Shown here piece by piece: positions 1-8,577 of a stretch of 64,000 bases of DNA (its first letter is position 1; every line of letters starts with the position of its first letter). The notes below the pieces were generated by a model. It was not told the DNA's origin. It made no database searches and saw nothing but the letters and a program-made list of their open reading frames with translations. The stretch is from Streptomyces sp. CG 926 (lineage in GTDB: Bacteria > Actinomycetota > Actinomycetes > Streptomycetales > Streptomycetaceae): assembly GCF_003148825.1 (NCBI RefSeq), contig NZ_QGGZ01000002.1:186001-250000 (forward strand), read 5' to 3'. Made by a program: the position numbers and the translations under genes.

Positions 1-1
1 C

Positions 2-64
2 CGGAGCTTCTCCGAAATCCTCGCCCACCTGCGGGAAAAGGGTCTGGCCGTGGTCCTCGCCTGA
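2..64 (+). CDS. 3' end of an unidentified CDS (partial)
   Basis: A reading frame is open from the window edge and ends at TGA (62-64), giving about 20 C-terminal residues with a helical look (…EILAHLREKGLAVVLA). Third codon positions are almost all G or C, as expected for a Streptomyces gene. The fragment is too short to assign a family. Confidence 0.4.
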   Translation, partial: RSFSEILAHLREKGLAVVLA

Positions 65-114
65 GTTGTCCACAGGCCGAGCGGGTTGTCGGTGGGGTGC
101 GTCACCATGAACGC

Positions 115-648
115 ATGAACGAGACCGAGCAGTTGCTGGAGCAAGTCACGGACCGCGTGCGCAACTCCGCACGCGGGTACGAACGACGGGGAAGGGCCCT
201 GCCGAGACCGCTGGGCACCGGGGAGATCACCCGCGCCGAAGCCATACTCGGCTTCGCCCTGCCGCCCCTGCTCGCCTCGCTCTACACCCGCGTCGGCGAC
301 GGCGGGTTCGGCCCCGGGCAGGGACTGCTGTTGCTGCGTCAGGCCGTGCTCGCGTACGAGGAACGACGGTCCTCAGGGTGGCGCTGGCCCGAGGGAGTCC
401 TGCCCGTGGCCGACTTCGGCTGCGCGATGGACGCCTGCGTCGACTGCTGGTCCGACACCGGCCAGGTCCTGCTGTTCGACCCGAATCCGGGGGAGCCGGA
501 CCTCGCCTGGTCCATCGACGCCCCGAGCCTGGCCGGCTGGCTGCACGGCTGGCTCGACGGCACCGCGTGGTTCTGCGAGGAGTCCGAACTGGGGGAGGAG
601 TACGACCTGGAGTTGGCGCCCTGGGCCGATTTCAGATCCCGGATCTGA
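115..648 (+). CDS. SMI1/KNR4-like (SUKH superfamily) protein
   Basis: A protein of about 177 residues with the SMI1/KNR4-type pattern: an early 'ITRAEAILGFALPPLLASLY' segment, then 'VGDGGFGPG', then a hydrophobic/acidic C-terminal half rich in Trp and Asp. SUKH proteins include immunity proteins of toxin systems and general scaffold proteins. No toxin gene is visible beside it, so a specific immunity role is not supported. ATG 115 is chosen; GTG 97 is in frame and possible. Its 3' end overlaps by 17 bases the end of the convergent permease gene. The family call is by pattern only. Confidence 0.65.
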   Translation: MNETEQLLEQVTDRVRNSARGYERRGRALPRPLGTGEITRAEAILGFALPPLLASLYTRVGDGGFGPGQGLLLLRQAVLAYEERRSSGWRWPEGVLPVADFGCAMDACVDCWSDTGQVLLFDPNPGEPDLAWSIDAPSLAGWLHGWLDGTAWFCEESELGEEYDLELAPWADFRSRI

Positions 649-1867
649 ACCGCCCCCGCACCCCGTGGACCACCACGCCCACCGCCAGCACCGCCGCCCC
701 CGCGACCGCCGACGCGAGAGGCAGCGCACACGCCAGCACCACACAGCCGGACAGCCCGACCACTGCCACGGCCCGACCCTTGACAGCTGAATCGAGAGTC
801 CACGCGGAGGCGTTCGCGATCGCGTAGTAGGCGAGCACTCCGAAGGAGGAGAAACCGATCGCGCCCCGCAGATCGGCGGTGGCCGCCAGCACCGCCACGA
901 CCGCACCCACCGCGAGCTCCGCATGGTGCGGCACCTGATGCCGGGGATGGACGGCCGCCAGCGCGCGCGGCAGATGGCCGTCACGGGCCATCGCCAGGAC
1001 CGTCCGCGAGACCCCGAGCACGAGCGCCAACAACGAACCCAACGCGGCCAGGGCCGCGCCCACCCGGACCACCGGGGCCAGTCCGGGCCGCCCGGCCGCC
1101 CGCACCGCGTCGACGAGCGGGGCCGACGACTGCGCCAGCCCCTGCGCACCCAGCACCGACAACGCCGCCACCGCCACCGCGGCGTACACCAGCAGCGCGA
1201 TCCCCAGCGCGATCGGCACCGCCCGCGGGATCGTCCGTTCCGGGTCACGCACCTCCTCGCCCAGGGTGGTGATCCGGGCATAGCCCGCGAAGGCGAAGAA
1301 CAACAGACCCGCGCCCTGCAACAACCCGAAGATCCCCGGGGCGGATCCGCTGAGTCCCTCCGGGTCGGCCGCCCCGGAGGACAGGCACACCACGACCACC
1401 CCGGCCAGCACCGCCAGTACCACCGCCACGATCAGCCGGGTGATACGGGCCGACTTCTGCACGCCCCCGTAGCTCGCGGCGGTCAGCGCCACCACCGCCG
1501 CGACGGCCACGGCATGCTGCTGCCCGGGCCACAGATACGCCCCCACCGTGAGGGCCATCGCCGCGCAGGACGCGGTCTTGCCGATCACGAACCCCCAGCC
1601 GGCCAGATACCCCCAGAAGGGCCCGAGCCGCTCACGCCCGTAGACGTACGTGCCACCGGAGGCCGGATACCGGGCGGCCAGCCGCGCCGAGGAGTGCGCG
1701 TTGCAGTAGGCCACGACACCCGCCACGCCCAGAGCGGCGAGCAGGCCGCCGCCCGCCGCCCCCGCCGCGGGCGCCAGGGCGGCGAAGATACCGGCGCCCA
1801 CCATCGCGCCGAGTCCGACGACGACGGCGTCGGACACCCCCAAGGTGCGCTTCAACTCGTTTTCCAC
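632..1867 (-). CDS. APC-superfamily amino acid permease
   Basis: A 411-residue, very hydrophobic protein with about 12 predicted membrane helices. The N-terminus carries the APC signature of helix 1 ('GLGAMVGAGIFAALAPAAG'), which in this family forms the unwound substrate-binding segment, followed by 'YPASGGTYVY' near helix 3. It probably imports an amino acid or polyamine across the cytoplasmic membrane by proton or sodium coupling; the substrate cannot be told. GTG 1867 is used and lacks a strong ribosome binding site. The next upstream gene on this strand is the SulP transporter, 18 bases away, so co-transcription is likely. Confidence 0.85.
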   Translation of the reverse strand: MENELKRTLGVSDAVVVGLGAMVGAGIFAALAPAAGAAGGGLLAALGVAGVVAYCNAHSSARLAARYPASGGTYVYGRERLGPFWGYLAGWGFVIGKTASCAAMALTVGAYLWPGQQHAVAVAAVVALTAASYGGVQKSARITRLIVAVVLAVLAGVVVVCLSSGAADPEGLSGSAPGIFGLLQGAGLLFFAFAGYARITTLGEEVRDPERTIPRAVPIALGIALLVYAAVAVAALSVLGAQGLAQSSAPLVDAVRAAGRPGLAPVVRVGAALAALGSLLALVLGVSRTVLAMARDGHLPRALAAVHPRHQVPHHAELAVGAVVAVLAATADLRGAIGFSSFGVLAYYAIANASAWTLDSAVKGRAVAVVGLSGCVVLACALPLASAVAGAAVLAVGVVVHGVRGRFRSGI

Positions 1868-1885
1868 CGGCGGAGGGTAACCCCG

Positions 1886-3313
1886 CTAGATGACACCCTC
1901 CCGGCCGGGCAGCGGCGCCCGCGTGCGCTCCCAGCCCTCCAGGGCGGTCAGACAGGCATGGTCCAGATGACGCAGCCCGCTCAGATCCAGTCGCACCGGT
2001 TGCCCGTGCGGCAGCGCGTCCAAGGCGTCGAGCAGCTTGGGCAGCCGCAGGAAACTGGCGTTGCCCAGGACCTGCACGCAGAGCTGCTCGTCCTCCCACA
2101 CCTCCTCGATGTGTACGTGCGAGGTCTCCCAGGCCGCCTTCGCGACGGCGAGCCCGAGCCCGATCAACACCCCCTCGAAGAGATTGGTGACCACGATCGC
2201 CGAGGCCGTGACCACCAACACCACCGCCTCGCCCCGGTGCGTCCGCCACAACGCGGCCACCGCCTTGGCCGGCAGCAGCTTCCACCCCGCGTGCAACAGC
2301 ACCCCGGCCAGCGCGGCCAGCGGCACGATCTCCAAGAGCTGCGGGAACGCCACGGCGAAGAGCAGCAGCCAGCCGCCGTGCAGCACCCTGGCCGCGCGGG
2401 TCCGCGCCCCGGCCTCCACATTGGCGGCGCTGCGCACGATGACTGCGGTCATCGGCAGCGCGCCGAGCAGCCCGCACACGCTGTTGCCCACGCCCTGGGC
2501 GATGAGTTCCTTGTCGTACTCCGTCTTCGGCCCGTCGTGCATGCGGTCCACCGCCGCGGCGCTGAACAGCGTCTCCGCGGAGGCGATCAGCGCCAGCGCG
2601 ACCACGGTGCCGGCCGCGCCGACCGAGGCCAGCACCCCGAAGTCGCCCCAGCCGGGCGGGGACACGGCTGCCAGTACGCCCGTCACCCGCACCTTCTCGA
2701 CGGGCAGCCGCAGCAGCACGGCCGCGGCGGTGGCCGCGGCCACCCCGACGAGCGCCCCGGGCACGATCCGCAGCCGGGCGGGCATCCGACGCCAGGCGAC
2801 CATGGCGGCGATCGTCCCGACCCCGAGCAGCACGGCGGCCAAGTCGGCCTGCGACCCGAGCTCGTGCACCCCGCGCAGTTTCGCCAGGGTCTGCCCCGGA
2901 GCCTCCACCCCGCCCAGGGCGTACAGCTGCCCGCAGATCAGTACCAGCCCGATCCCGGCCAGCATCCCGTGCACGACGGCGACGGAGATCGCCCGGAACC
3001 ACCGCCCGAGCCGCAGCATCCCCATCCCCAGCTGCACCACCCCGGCGGCCAGCACCAGCACGCCGAGTGCGGGAAGACCGTGCGCCTGCACCGCCTCGTA
3101 GACGAGGACGGTCAGACCGGCCGCGGGCCCGCTCACCTGGAGGGCGCTCCCGCGGAACCATCCGGTGACCAACCCGCCGACCACCCCGGTGACGATCCCC
3201 AGCTCGGCCGGTACCCCGGAGGCGACCGCCACCCCGACGCACAGGGGTAGAGCGACCAGCGCCACGACCACGGACGCCCCGAAGTCATCGCGAAACGTGC
3301 CGGCCCCAGGCAT
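1886..3313 (-). CDS. SulP-family anion transporter with C-terminal STAS domain
   Basis: A 475-residue membrane protein. Residues 1-380 hold the SulP fold, with the conserved start 'VALVALPLCVGVAVASG' and a later 'VVHGMLAGIGL' segment. The last ~100 residues look like a STAS domain ('VRLDLSGLRHLDHACLTAL'). SulP proteins carry sulfate, bicarbonate or other anions; the substrate is not readable and there is no fused carbonic anhydrase. The start is ATG 3313, preceded by a good AGGGGGA ribosome binding site; a longer frame to 3367 has none. It lies immediately left of the integrated element, so before integration it was the next gene downstream of yajQ. Confidence 0.85.
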   Translation of the reverse strand: MPGAGTFRDDFGASVVVALVALPLCVGVAVASGVPAELGIVTGVVGGLVTGWFRGSALQVSGPAAGLTVLVYEAVQAHGLPALGVLVLAAGVVQLGMGMLRLGRWFRAISVAVVHGMLAGIGLVLICGQLYALGGVEAPGQTLAKLRGVHELGSQADLAAVLLGVGTIAAMVAWRRMPARLRIVPGALVGVAAATAAAVLLRLPVEKVRVTGVLAAVSPPGWGDFGVLASVGAAGTVVALALIASAETLFSAAAVDRMHDGPKTEYDKELIAQGVGNSVCGLLGALPMTAVIVRSAANVEAGARTRAARVLHGGWLLLFAVAFPQLLEIVPLAALAGVLLHAGWKLLPAKAVAALWRTHRGEAVVLVVTASAIVVTNLFEGVLIGLGLAVAKAAWETSHVHIEEVWEDEQLCVQVLGNASFLRLPKLLDALDALPHGQPVRLDLSGLRHLDHACLTALEGWERTRAPLPGREGVI

Positions 3314-3450
3314 GCGAGATCCCCCTGCCACGCGGTGATGTGATGCCACCCAGCGTGGTGGGCGCACTCATCGCGTCCCAAGTGACCACAGGAGGCCGCG
3401 GTGGCGCGTGCGCCGCACACGCCCCGCACACACCCCCTTCGCAACCGCCG

Positions 3451-3482
3451 CGGCCCGGCGGTCGGTGAAGACCGCCGGGCCG
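3451..3482. terminator. Hairpin left of the element, original yajQ downstream terminator
   Basis: A perfect 13-bp stem (3451-3463 with 3470-3482) encloses a 6-base loop and has no T tract. It lies just left of attL. In the unoccupied chromosome it would sit about 25 bases beyond the yajQ stop codon, so it probably terminated yajQ and is now about 13 kb away from it. Confidence 0.6.
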
Positions 3483-3507
3483 GCGTGGGGCAGATCGCGA
3501 AACAGGG

Positions 3508-3528
3508 TCAGCGGTAGTTCACGAACTG
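3508..3528. repeat. attL core: 21-bp direct repeat of the yajQ 3' end
   Basis: These 21 bases are identical to 16470-16490. Read on the minus strand they encode Q-F-V-N-Y-R-stop, the yajQ C-terminus. Inside is a short inverted repeat, AGTTC-AC-GAACT, typical of the two recombinase half-sites of a tyrosine integrase core. Element DNA starts to its right. Confidence 0.9.
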
Positions 3529-3535
3529 CCCGATC

Positions 3536-3549
3536 GGGTCTCTGACCTG
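3536..3549. repeat. Left copy of 14-bp inverted repeat at element inner end
   Basis: GGGTCTCTGACCTG here is the exact reverse complement of 16453-16466. In the excised circle the two copies would flank the 21-bp core symmetrically. This is a candidate arm-type binding site for the integrase or excisionase. Confidence 0.7.
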
Positions 3550-3583
3550 TGGTTTCGCGTCCGTATGGGGCTTGACCTGCTGA

Positions 3584-3600
3584 AACTACATTCAGTAGTT
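3584..3600. repeat. AACTAC-N5-GTAGTT inverted repeat near attL
   Basis: A 6-bp inverted repeat with a 5-base spacer lies 56 bases inside the left end. Its GTAGTT arm matches the GGTAGTTC half-site of the core, so it may be an extra recombinase site. It also overlaps a possible promoter (TTGACC at 3572, TAGTTG at 3596) for the first cargo gene. Confidence 0.4.
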
Positions 3601-3754
3601 GCCGAAGTTTTTCGGTGCCTTCCCGCTCCTTGTGCCCTGAGTGTGCCCCGACTCCCTCTGGCGCTGCGAGCGGCTGCTCTCGCCGGAGAGTCCGGAGTCA
3701 CCAGGTGTCGTCGACCTCTGGCTATGTGCGACGGGCATATTGCATGATGATCGA

Positions 3755-4519
3755 GTGCTCCTGGCCTACATCGACGAATCGGGCAACACTGGCGCGGTTG
3801 CTGGTGGTGGCACGGTTACGTACACACTCGGTTGTGTCCTGGTGAATGATTCGGATTGGTCTACCGCCTTTGACGAGGCGGTGGCATTTCGGCGGCGAAT
3901 AAAAGAGCGTTTCGGGATCTTGATGCGCTCGGAGATCAAGGCTAACTTTCTGCTGCGCAATAGTGGATCTATCCGCAAGCTCGGGCTAGCTCCCGCTGCA
4001 CGCCACATCGTCTACAGAGCGCACCTTCGCGTATTGCAGGACATGCAGGTCAAGGCATTCGCCATCGTCATCGACAAGCGGCAGCACGACCTGTCTGATG
4101 GTCAATGCTTCGAATTGGCCTGGACGACGCTCTTGCAGCGGCTTGAGCGAGCCAGCACGGCGGCGCGCACCCCGGTCATGGTGATCCATGATGAGGGTGA
4201 GAATGACCAGATCAGGAGGCTTGTCCGGCGTGCGCGTCGTCGTCTGACGGCTGGGAGTCTCTATGGGACGGGTTCCCTGAACGTTCCCGCGCGGATGCTG
4301 ATCGACGATCCGGTGCCGCGGAATTCTGATCATTCCTACTTTATTCAGTTCGCTGACCTGGTTGCCTATGCAGGCTTTAGGGCGCATGTGGCGCCGTCGA
4401 AGAACATTGCCGCCGTTTGCCCGGCTGAGATGTGGCATGAGTTGGGGTCCGCCATGCGTCGCGAGACGAATATGCGTGGTGGCGGCCCTGCTCCGGGCAT
4501 CGTTGTCCGCACGCATTAA
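3755..4519 (+). CDS. DUF3800 domain protein
   Basis: About 254 residues, beginning with the DUF3800 hallmark 'LAYIDESGNTG' and ending with the matching acidic motif 'QFADLVAYAGFRAH'. DUF3800 proteins are common on phages and mobile elements; from memory the fold is thought to be RNase H-like with these acidic residues in a metal site, but the activity is unknown. GTG 3755 places the motif at the N-terminus; upstream frame to 3641 is open (TTG 3740 is an alternative) and no clear ribosome binding site decides it. Codon third positions are visibly more AT-rich than in neighbouring genes ('gaattctgatcattcctac'), a sign of recent transfer. It is the leftmost cargo gene. Confidence 0.75.
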   Translation: MLLAYIDESGNTGAVAGGGTVTYTLGCVLVNDSDWSTAFDEAVAFRRRIKERFGILMRSEIKANFLLRNSGSIRKLGLAPAARHIVYRAHLRVLQDMQVKAFAIVIDKRQHDLSDGQCFELAWTTLLQRLERASTAARTPVMVIHDEGENDQIRRLVRRARRRLTAGSLYGTGSLNVPARMLIDDPVPRNSDHSYFIQFADLVAYAGFRAHVAPSKNIAAVCPAEMWHELGSAMRRETNMRGGGPAPGIVVRTH

Positions 4520-4520
4520 G

Positions 4521-4543
4521 GCCCCCCAGGAGTCCTGGGGGGC
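4521..4543 (+). terminator. Terminator hairpin after the DUF3800 gene
   Basis: A near-perfect GCCCCCCAGGA / TCCTGGGGGGC palindrome begins right after the stop codon. It forms at least a 9-bp GC stem with loop AGT and has no T tract. Confidence 0.7.
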
Positions 4544-4744
4544 GGAAAGTGCCTAGCCGAAGCATGGGCTACGGGTCAGCGCTTGGCTCCACCGTACGAC
4601 AACGTGCCAGAGATCGGAACCCAGGCGGCTGCCCATCACCTGACGGGGCGCTGGAAAAATCTGACTTGGGATCTTGCGAGGCCGTAGGGCACATTCAGGT
4701 GAGCTTCTGAGAACACGACTCCTTGTGCAACACGGGGTTCTAGG

Positions 4745-6064
4745 GTGGTCGCGATACGGCAGGGACAGCACGATCCCGGTCTGGTGCGGCATGCCCGGGA
4801 GGGCACATTGGGGTACGTGCGGCTGCTGCGGCAGCGGCCCGTGCTGGTCCTGTGGCTGGCGCAGAGTTTGTCCGTCCTCGGGGATCGCCTCTATGCCCTC
4901 GCGGTCATGTGGGTCGTCTACGCCGCGACGGGCTCAGCGTCACTCATGGGCTTGGTCGCCGTGGCTGAGTCACTGCCGTACATCGCCCTCGGCACCGTGG
5001 GCCGGCGGCTAGTCTCCCGCTTCTCCTCGTACCGGGCACTCGCATGGGTCGACGGGGCGCGGGCAGCGGTCGCGGTCGCGCTGCCGTTCATGTGGTCGCC
5101 CGACGCGCGGGGCATCGCTCTGCTGCTCGCTGGTGTGCTGCTCCTCGGCGCGCTCGGGGCGCTCTTCGATCCCAACCTCGGCGCCCTGGTGCCCGATCTC
5201 GTCGAGCCCGAGCGGGTGCAGCAGATCACGGGTCTCCTCGACCTCACGGGCCGCATCGCCCGTATCGCCGGTCCGGCCAGTATCGGCCTGCTGCTGCTCT
5301 TCGTCTCCGAGGTGCAGCTCTTTGCCTTGAACGGCGCGACGTTCGCCGTGTCGGCCGTGGCGCTGCGCTGGCTGGCTCGCCGCTACGCGACCTCGGCAGG
5401 TGGAGCTGCCGAGCGCCCTCGGGGCAGGGCACGGTCGTCCGTCCCGGCGGGGCCGGTGCTGCGTGAGCACCCGCGGGTCGGACTGGCGATCGGCCTGCAC
5501 GGGGTAGCCCTGTTCTGCTCGGCCGTGACTGCCATCGGTATGCCCGCCCTGCTAGCCACCCGATACGGGGCGGGCGCCGCGGTGTACGGACTCGTCACGG
5601 CGGCCGTGGGCGTCGGGGCGCTGATGGGTAACCCCCTCGCGAGCAATCGACGCTCGGGCGGATGGCTGACCGTCTACTGCGGTGCGTGGGCTCTACAGGG
5701 CACGGCGACCGCCTGCATGGGTCTGGTGCTCGACCTGCCCGCGCTGCTCCTGCTCGCCCTGCTGACGGGCATCGTCACCCCGGCTACGAGCGTCACCCTG
5801 CGCGCGCACCTCGGCGCGTTCGCCCCGGCGGAGCGGCTGCGCCTGATGTCCGTCGATCAGACGATCATCCGGGCCGGCGGCACGGCCGGAATGCTGGTTC
5901 TGCCACTTCTCGTTGATGTCTCCCCACGGCTTGCGTTCGGCGTGGGCGGTGGGACGGTCGTAATCTCAGCTCTCATCACCCTGCTTGTTGCCCGTCGACG
6001 GTTGCGCGAGCCGGCCCCGGCTGAGCCGTCGGGTCAGCGCGGGGATGTCGTCGCCATCGACTAG
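4745..6064 (+). CDS. MFS transporter, drug/siderophore exporter type
   Basis: A 439-residue protein with about 12 membrane helices. The start resembles DHA3/EntS-like exporters ('RQRPVLVLWLAQSLSVLGD', then 'SASLMGLVAVAESLPY'), with a 'DPNLGALVPDLVEPERVQQ' loop after helix 4 that is also typical of that group. It probably exports a small hydrophobic compound. GTG 4745 is the furthest upstream start; a later in-frame start cannot be excluded. It is element cargo with no partner gene, so no substrate is implied. Confidence 0.8.
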   Translation: MVAIRQGQHDPGLVRHAREGTLGYVRLLRQRPVLVLWLAQSLSVLGDRLYALAVMWVVYAATGSASLMGLVAVAESLPYIALGTVGRRLVSRFSSYRALAWVDGARAAVAVALPFMWSPDARGIALLLAGVLLLGALGALFDPNLGALVPDLVEPERVQQITGLLDLTGRIARIAGPASIGLLLLFVSEVQLFALNGATFAVSAVALRWLARRYATSAGGAAERPRGRARSSVPAGPVLREHPRVGLAIGLHGVALFCSAVTAIGMPALLATRYGAGAAVYGLVTAAVGVGALMGNPLASNRRSGGWLTVYCGAWALQGTATACMGLVLDLPALLLLALLTGIVTPATSVTLRAHLGAFAPAERLRLMSVDQTIIRAGGTAGMLVLPLLVDVSPRLAFGVGGGTVVISALITLLVARRRLREPAPAEPSGQRGDVVAID

Positions 6065-6192
6065 GCCGCGGCATGCATTCCCGACGTTCCGCCGTCGTGG
6101 CGAGTTAGGCCCTCTTGCCCCGACTGCTGCGATGCGACGTCCGTCAGCCAGCGCCTAGGCTGCGCGATCGCTGACGACTGAGGGGGAGCAAT

Positions 6193-6936
6193 ATGGGCGA
6201 AGCTCGGAAGTACACGCCGGGTACCCACGCGGCACTGATGTCTTTGTGCCGTGGCACCTGTTACTGGCCAGGCTGCGACGAGCCAGTGACGAAGCTGGTA
6301 GACGGCGAGCACATCCTGAACTTGGAAATCGCTCACATCCGCGCTGTCAGTTCCGGAGGCAAGCGCTTTGACCCGCAGATGACTCTCGAAGAGAAGAACG
6401 ACTTCGGGAACCTGCTGCTGCTGTGCAAGGCCCACCACGTGCGTGTTGATGGCCGTGACAGCGACCAGTACAGCGTCGCGATGCTCGGCCAGTGGAAGCG
6501 GGAGCGAGAGTCCGGGGGTCTGGCAGCGTTGCAGGGGCTCCGGGGGCTCACCGAGGCACGCCTCAGCGAACTGGTGACCGAGTCGTTTGAGTCGTTCTTC
6601 GACGAGACACACGAGGCGCTTGCTGAGCTTGCACGCATCGCACCCGAAGCTGCCGCGACTCTGCGGGTACTGGTCGAGGAGTTGGCGGACCCCCGCGTGC
6701 ATGGATTCGGTGTGGATCCCGACGCTGCGTGGATGCTGCAATCGGCTGCCCAGGACTTGCGCGGCCTTGAGGACAGCGCTGGCACCCTTCGGTCGGCTGC
6801 CGACAAGCTGCGGGGGCTGGAGGACTCGGCGAACACACTGCGTGACGCTGCCGAAGAACTCGCAGGGTCAGCGCATCTGATCGAACAATTGACGTACGCG
6901 GCCAAGCAACTGCGCAGCGCGCGAGGTGACTACTAG
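6193..6936 (+). CDS. HNH endonuclease domain protein with helical C-terminal repeats
   Basis: A 247-residue protein. Residues ~20-90 hold an HNH-type site: paired cysteines in 'CRGTCYWPGC', the histidine segment 'EIAHIRA', then 'NLLLLCKAHH' with the conserved Asn and His. The C-terminal half is helical and has two near-identical units around 'LRGLEDSA' (residues ~195-225), probably a coiled coil or oligomerisation region. ATG 6193 follows an excellent GAGGGGGAG ribosome binding site. It stands alone with no methylase beside it, so it is not a classical restriction system. A stand-alone anti-phage nuclease or a nicking homing-type enzyme are both possible. Confidence 0.75.
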   Translation: MGEARKYTPGTHAALMSLCRGTCYWPGCDEPVTKLVDGEHILNLEIAHIRAVSSGGKRFDPQMTLEEKNDFGNLLLLCKAHHVRVDGRDSDQYSVAMLGQWKRERESGGLAALQGLRGLTEARLSELVTESFESFFDETHEALAELARIAPEAAATLRVLVEELADPRVHGFGVDPDAAWMLQSAAQDLRGLEDSAGTLRSAADKLRGLEDSANTLRDAAEELAGSAHLIEQLTYAAKQLRSARGDY

Positions 6937-7029
6937 AACGCACGACGGCTCTCGGCCCCCGCCGGCTGTACTGCGACGGGGGCCGAGGCTACGAATCTGT
7001 GCGGCAACGCGGCTGTACGGTGCTCGTCT

Positions 7030-7482
7030 CTAGAGAGCCGCGCCCTCGGTCTTCCACTCGGCCGCGTCGAGCGCGAGCCAGTGCTCGACGGTCACGTTCT
7101 CGAACGGGACGCCGATCTCCTGGTAAATGCGGGTGTGCATGGCGCCGAACCAGGCGCCCCGGCGGTCGTCGAAGAACGCGCGGTCGTACCAGGCGACGCC
7201 CAGCAGGACCGTCCCGCCGCCGTTCTCGTTGTCCGGGTCGGCCTCGAAGTACGTGCACTCCCAGTCCCAGAGCATCTGCTCGTCCGGGCGGGAGCGCAGC
7301 CGCTCGTCGCTGGCGCGCAGGTGCTCGATGCACCGCTCGACGGTCGCGGCGTCGGGGCAGTAGTACCGGCAGTCGCTGAACGCCACGACGCTCTTGCTGC
7401 CGCGCCGGGCGGGGTCGACGTCCTCGCCGGTGAGCACCCGGACGCGGGTGATCGGCGGAGCGCTGGTTTCGAGGATGGTCAC
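7030..7482 (-). CDS. Conserved hypothetical protein, last gene of the dioxygenase operon
   Basis: A 150-residue soluble protein, acidic and rich in aromatic residues in its second half ('WDWECTYFEADPDNENGG', then 'WFGAMHTRIYQEIG'). I do not recognise the family. It starts with ATG 7482 behind a GAGGAGAAC ribosome binding site, 46 bases after the dioxygenase stop codon on the same strand, so it is probably co-transcribed with it. Third positions are mostly G/C, supporting real coding. Confidence 0.7.
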   Translation of the reverse strand: MTILETSAPPITRVRVLTGEDVDPARRGSKSVVAFSDCRYYCPDAATVERCIEHLRASDERLRSRPDEQMLWDWECTYFEADPDNENGGGTVLLGVAWYDRAFFDDRRGAWFGAMHTRIYQEIGVPFENVTVEHWLALDAAEWKTEGAAL

Positions 7483-7528
7483 GGTGGTTCTCCTCTGATG
7501 TCGATGGTGCGCTGTGGATGGTGCGTGA

Positions 7529-8239
7529 TCACCAGCTCGACCCGGTCAACGGGTACAGGCTGGGGCTGTGGGCGCCGCTCGACCGGATGGCACCGGGAGC
7601 GACGTAGCGAATGTTCAGGCCGATCCGGGCGCCGGCGGTCGTGTTGCTGTCCGATCGGTGCAGGAGCCGGACGTCCATCAGGCACGCCTGCCCGGCGTCG
7701 AGCGGCAGCCATACGCCGTGGTCGTGCGGTCCGTTGGGCATGCCCTGCACTCCGAGTGCTCTGCCTCGGCGGGCGCTGCTCGTCTCGCGGTCGTTGCCGA
7801 GGTAGCCGCTGGCGTGCGAGCCGGGGATGACCTGCACGCAGCCGTTGGCGGTGGTCGCGTCGGTGATGGCGAGCCAGGCCGCGACCGAGCGGGCGGGATC
7901 GAGCTGCATCCGCCGGTTGGTGCCGTCCTGGTGCCAGGGCACGCGGAACTCACGGCCGGGCCACTTGATCATCAGAAAGGTGTTCTCGACGGCGACCGCC
8001 TCGCCGATCGTCTCCTGCACGGCGGCGAGCAGTCCGGGGGCGCGCACCGCGTGCGCGGCCCACTCGAAGCGCAGGTGCGCGTCGAGCACGACCTCGGTTC
8101 GTTCGGCGCGGTGCTCGGCGATGACCTCGGCGGCTCGGGCGCGGGCTCGGCTATTGGTGTTCCACTCCAGCCCGGTCCGGTATCCGTCCTCGCCGAGCGG
8201 GCTCGGTCCCGTGTAGCTGATGGTGAGGGGCTCGCTCAT
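7529..8239 (-). CDS. Phytanoyl-CoA dioxygenase-family Fe(II)/2-oxoglutarate oxygenase
   Basis: 236 residues with the complete PhyH-type iron site: H103-x-D105 ('PWHQDG'), distal H194 ('RLLHRSDSN') and the 2-oxoglutarate arginine R205. The fold context fits ('VAAWLAITDATTANGCVQV', 'IPGSH'). Such enzymes hydroxylate or halogenate small molecules or amino acids; the substrate is unknown. Its ATG overlaps the stop of the small upstream gene as TGATG, so translation is coupled. The three-gene minus-strand operon diverges from the TPR regulator at 8578, which may control it. Confidence 0.85.
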   Translation of the reverse strand: MSEPLTISYTGPSPLGEDGYRTGLEWNTNSRARARAAEVIAEHRAERTEVVLDAHLRFEWAAHAVRAPGLLAAVQETIGEAVAVENTFLMIKWPGREFRVPWHQDGTNRRMQLDPARSVAAWLAITDATTANGCVQVIPGSHASGYLGNDRETSSARRGRALGVQGMPNGPHDHGVWLPLDAGQACLMDVRLLHRSDSNTTAGARIGLNIRYVAPGAIRSSGAHSPSLYPLTGSSW

Positions 8240-8406
8240 CAGGCTTCGCCCTTCGGCCGGCAGCGGGTGCACTGGCAGGGCGGGAAGGCGAGCGAGTTCA
8301 TGGGCGGGCTGTCCCGGACCCCGGGCCCGACGACCACCTCGGCACGCTCGTGGACGACCTCTCCCGTCTGGCCGTTGACGTCGTACACACGAATGGTCAT
8401 GGGCAT
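8239..8406 (-). CDS. 55-residue protein translationally coupled to the dioxygenase
   Basis: A short gene starting at ATG 8406 after GGGAG six bases upstream, with its TGA overlapping the dioxygenase ATG (TGATG). Most codons end in G or C. The protein begins MPMTIRVYDVNG, has a small β-strand-like N-terminal half, and ends with a cysteine cluster, 'CQCTRC', that could bind a metal. I do not recognise a family. The coupling and ribosome binding site make it a real gene; it may be the peptide substrate or a partner of the oxygenase, which is inference only. Confidence 0.7.
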   Translation of the reverse strand: MPMTIRVYDVNGQTGEVVHERAEVVVGPGVRDSPPMNSLAFPPCQCTRCRPKGEA

Positions 8407-8577
8407 GCGCACTCCCGCTGCTCAGGGGCGTTGTGGTTCGGTGTGTCACCAGTGCACCGCCTGAGAGGGCGTCATGGGCGAGGGGGCACCGGACGTTTGG
8501 GCGGACGTTTCCGCGCCCGACCCCCGGGCCAGATCGCTACGGTGGGTACACGACCCGTAGCTGCGAGGGGGAAGCGC

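Noticed and set aside
7568..8464. Plus-strand frames opposite the dioxygenase operon
   Set aside because: They lack ribosome binding sites and recognisable domains, while the minus-strand genes show motifs and coupling.
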